Assembly (NCBI GenBank): GCA_002399225.1
Contig: DHDF01000122.1
Span: forward strand, 1-5,221
DNA: 5,221 bases
Direction of reading: 5' to 3'
From: a bacterium UBA4883
GTDB taxonomy: Bacteria > Bacillota > Clostridia > Oscillospirales > Acutalibacteraceae
In this document: positions 5,130 through 5,221 of the stretch, piece after piece
How the letters are laid out: each line of letters opens with the position of its first letter
Numbering within the stretch: the first letter of the stretch is position 1
The notes under the pieces: model-generated
What the model was told of the DNA's origin: nothing
The model's database searches: none
What the model saw: only the letters and a program-made list of their open reading frames with translations
Made by a program: the position numbers and the translations under genes

Positions 5130-5130
5130 G

Positions 5131-5201
5131 GCGAAACGCGTTCCGCCCCGTGACAACGGCTTTGCCGCTCCATCCTGCCGGGCAGGAATCGCTTCATTCC
5201 T
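5131..5201. other. Post-operon region with overlapping inverted repeats
   Basis: Downstream of metI are a near-perfect palindrome (5131-5146, one mismatched pair), a short hairpin CGGC-TTT-GCCG (5157-5167), a perfect palindrome TCCTGCC-G-GGCAGGA (5173-5187), and a stem AGGAAT/ATTCCT (5184-5189 with 5196-5201) that shares bases with the previous one. None is followed by a T run. They may mark the 3' end of the transcript, or a leader for a gene beyond the window. A 31-codon frame from an ATG at 5126 ends exactly at the window edge, but looks non-coding. Confidence 0.3.
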
Positions 5202-5221
5202 CACCTGAAAGCATGGCATGA

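Noticed and set aside
5126..5221. 31-codon frame overlapping the metI stop by ATGA
   Set aside because: The overlap is attractive, but no Shine-Dalgarno is evident, the product resembles no protein, and the stretch is full of inverted repeats, so it is probably chance.

Overview
The window looks like chromosomal DNA of a Gram-positive anaerobe of the class Clostridia, probably Oscillospiraceae/Ruminococcaceae-like. This is inferred from purine-rich Shine-Dalgarno sites, a lipoprotein with a long Ser/Ala/Thr linker after the lipobox Cys, and tight ATGA-type gene overlaps. No taxonomic marker gene is present, so the assignment is tentative.

The left part (about 1-1480) is a gene graveyard. On the minus strand, reading leftwards, come the C-terminal end of a COG1373/DUF4143-type ATPase broken by a small frameshift, the C-terminal end of a DinJ/RelB-type antitoxin, and an apparently full-length YafQ-like toxin overlapping the antitoxin stop. 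On the plus strand (about 991-1254) lies the C-terminal remnant of an IS630-family transposase with at least two frame changes. Bases 1-158 and 1255-1486 hold no gene I can identify.

The right part (about 1487-5129) is a methionine uptake and repair operon: metQ (lipoprotein that binds methionine), msrA (methionine sulfoxide reductase), metN (ATPase with NIL domain) and metI (permease). msrA, metN and metI are tightly packed; metN overlaps msrA by 4 bases and metI starts 1 base after metN. A 228-base gap with a 14-bp stem-loop separates metQ from msrA.

The most interesting element lies between the promoter and metQ. A good -35/-10 pair (1487-1515) is followed by a well-initiated 36-codon ORF (1579-1689) with five Met and two Cys codons, including a Met-Met-Cys run. 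A very strong intrinsic terminator (1705-1750) follows. The end of the short ORF (1671-1683) can pair with 1701-1714, which contains the left arm of the terminator, so a competing antiterminator can form. This has the layout of a ribosome-mediated attenuator that senses charged methionyl-tRNA (and possibly cysteinyl-tRNA). I see no SAM riboswitch or T-box, the usual controls of such operons in Firmicutes. The model would couple methionine starvation to read-through into methionine/methionine-sulfoxide import and sulfoxide repair.
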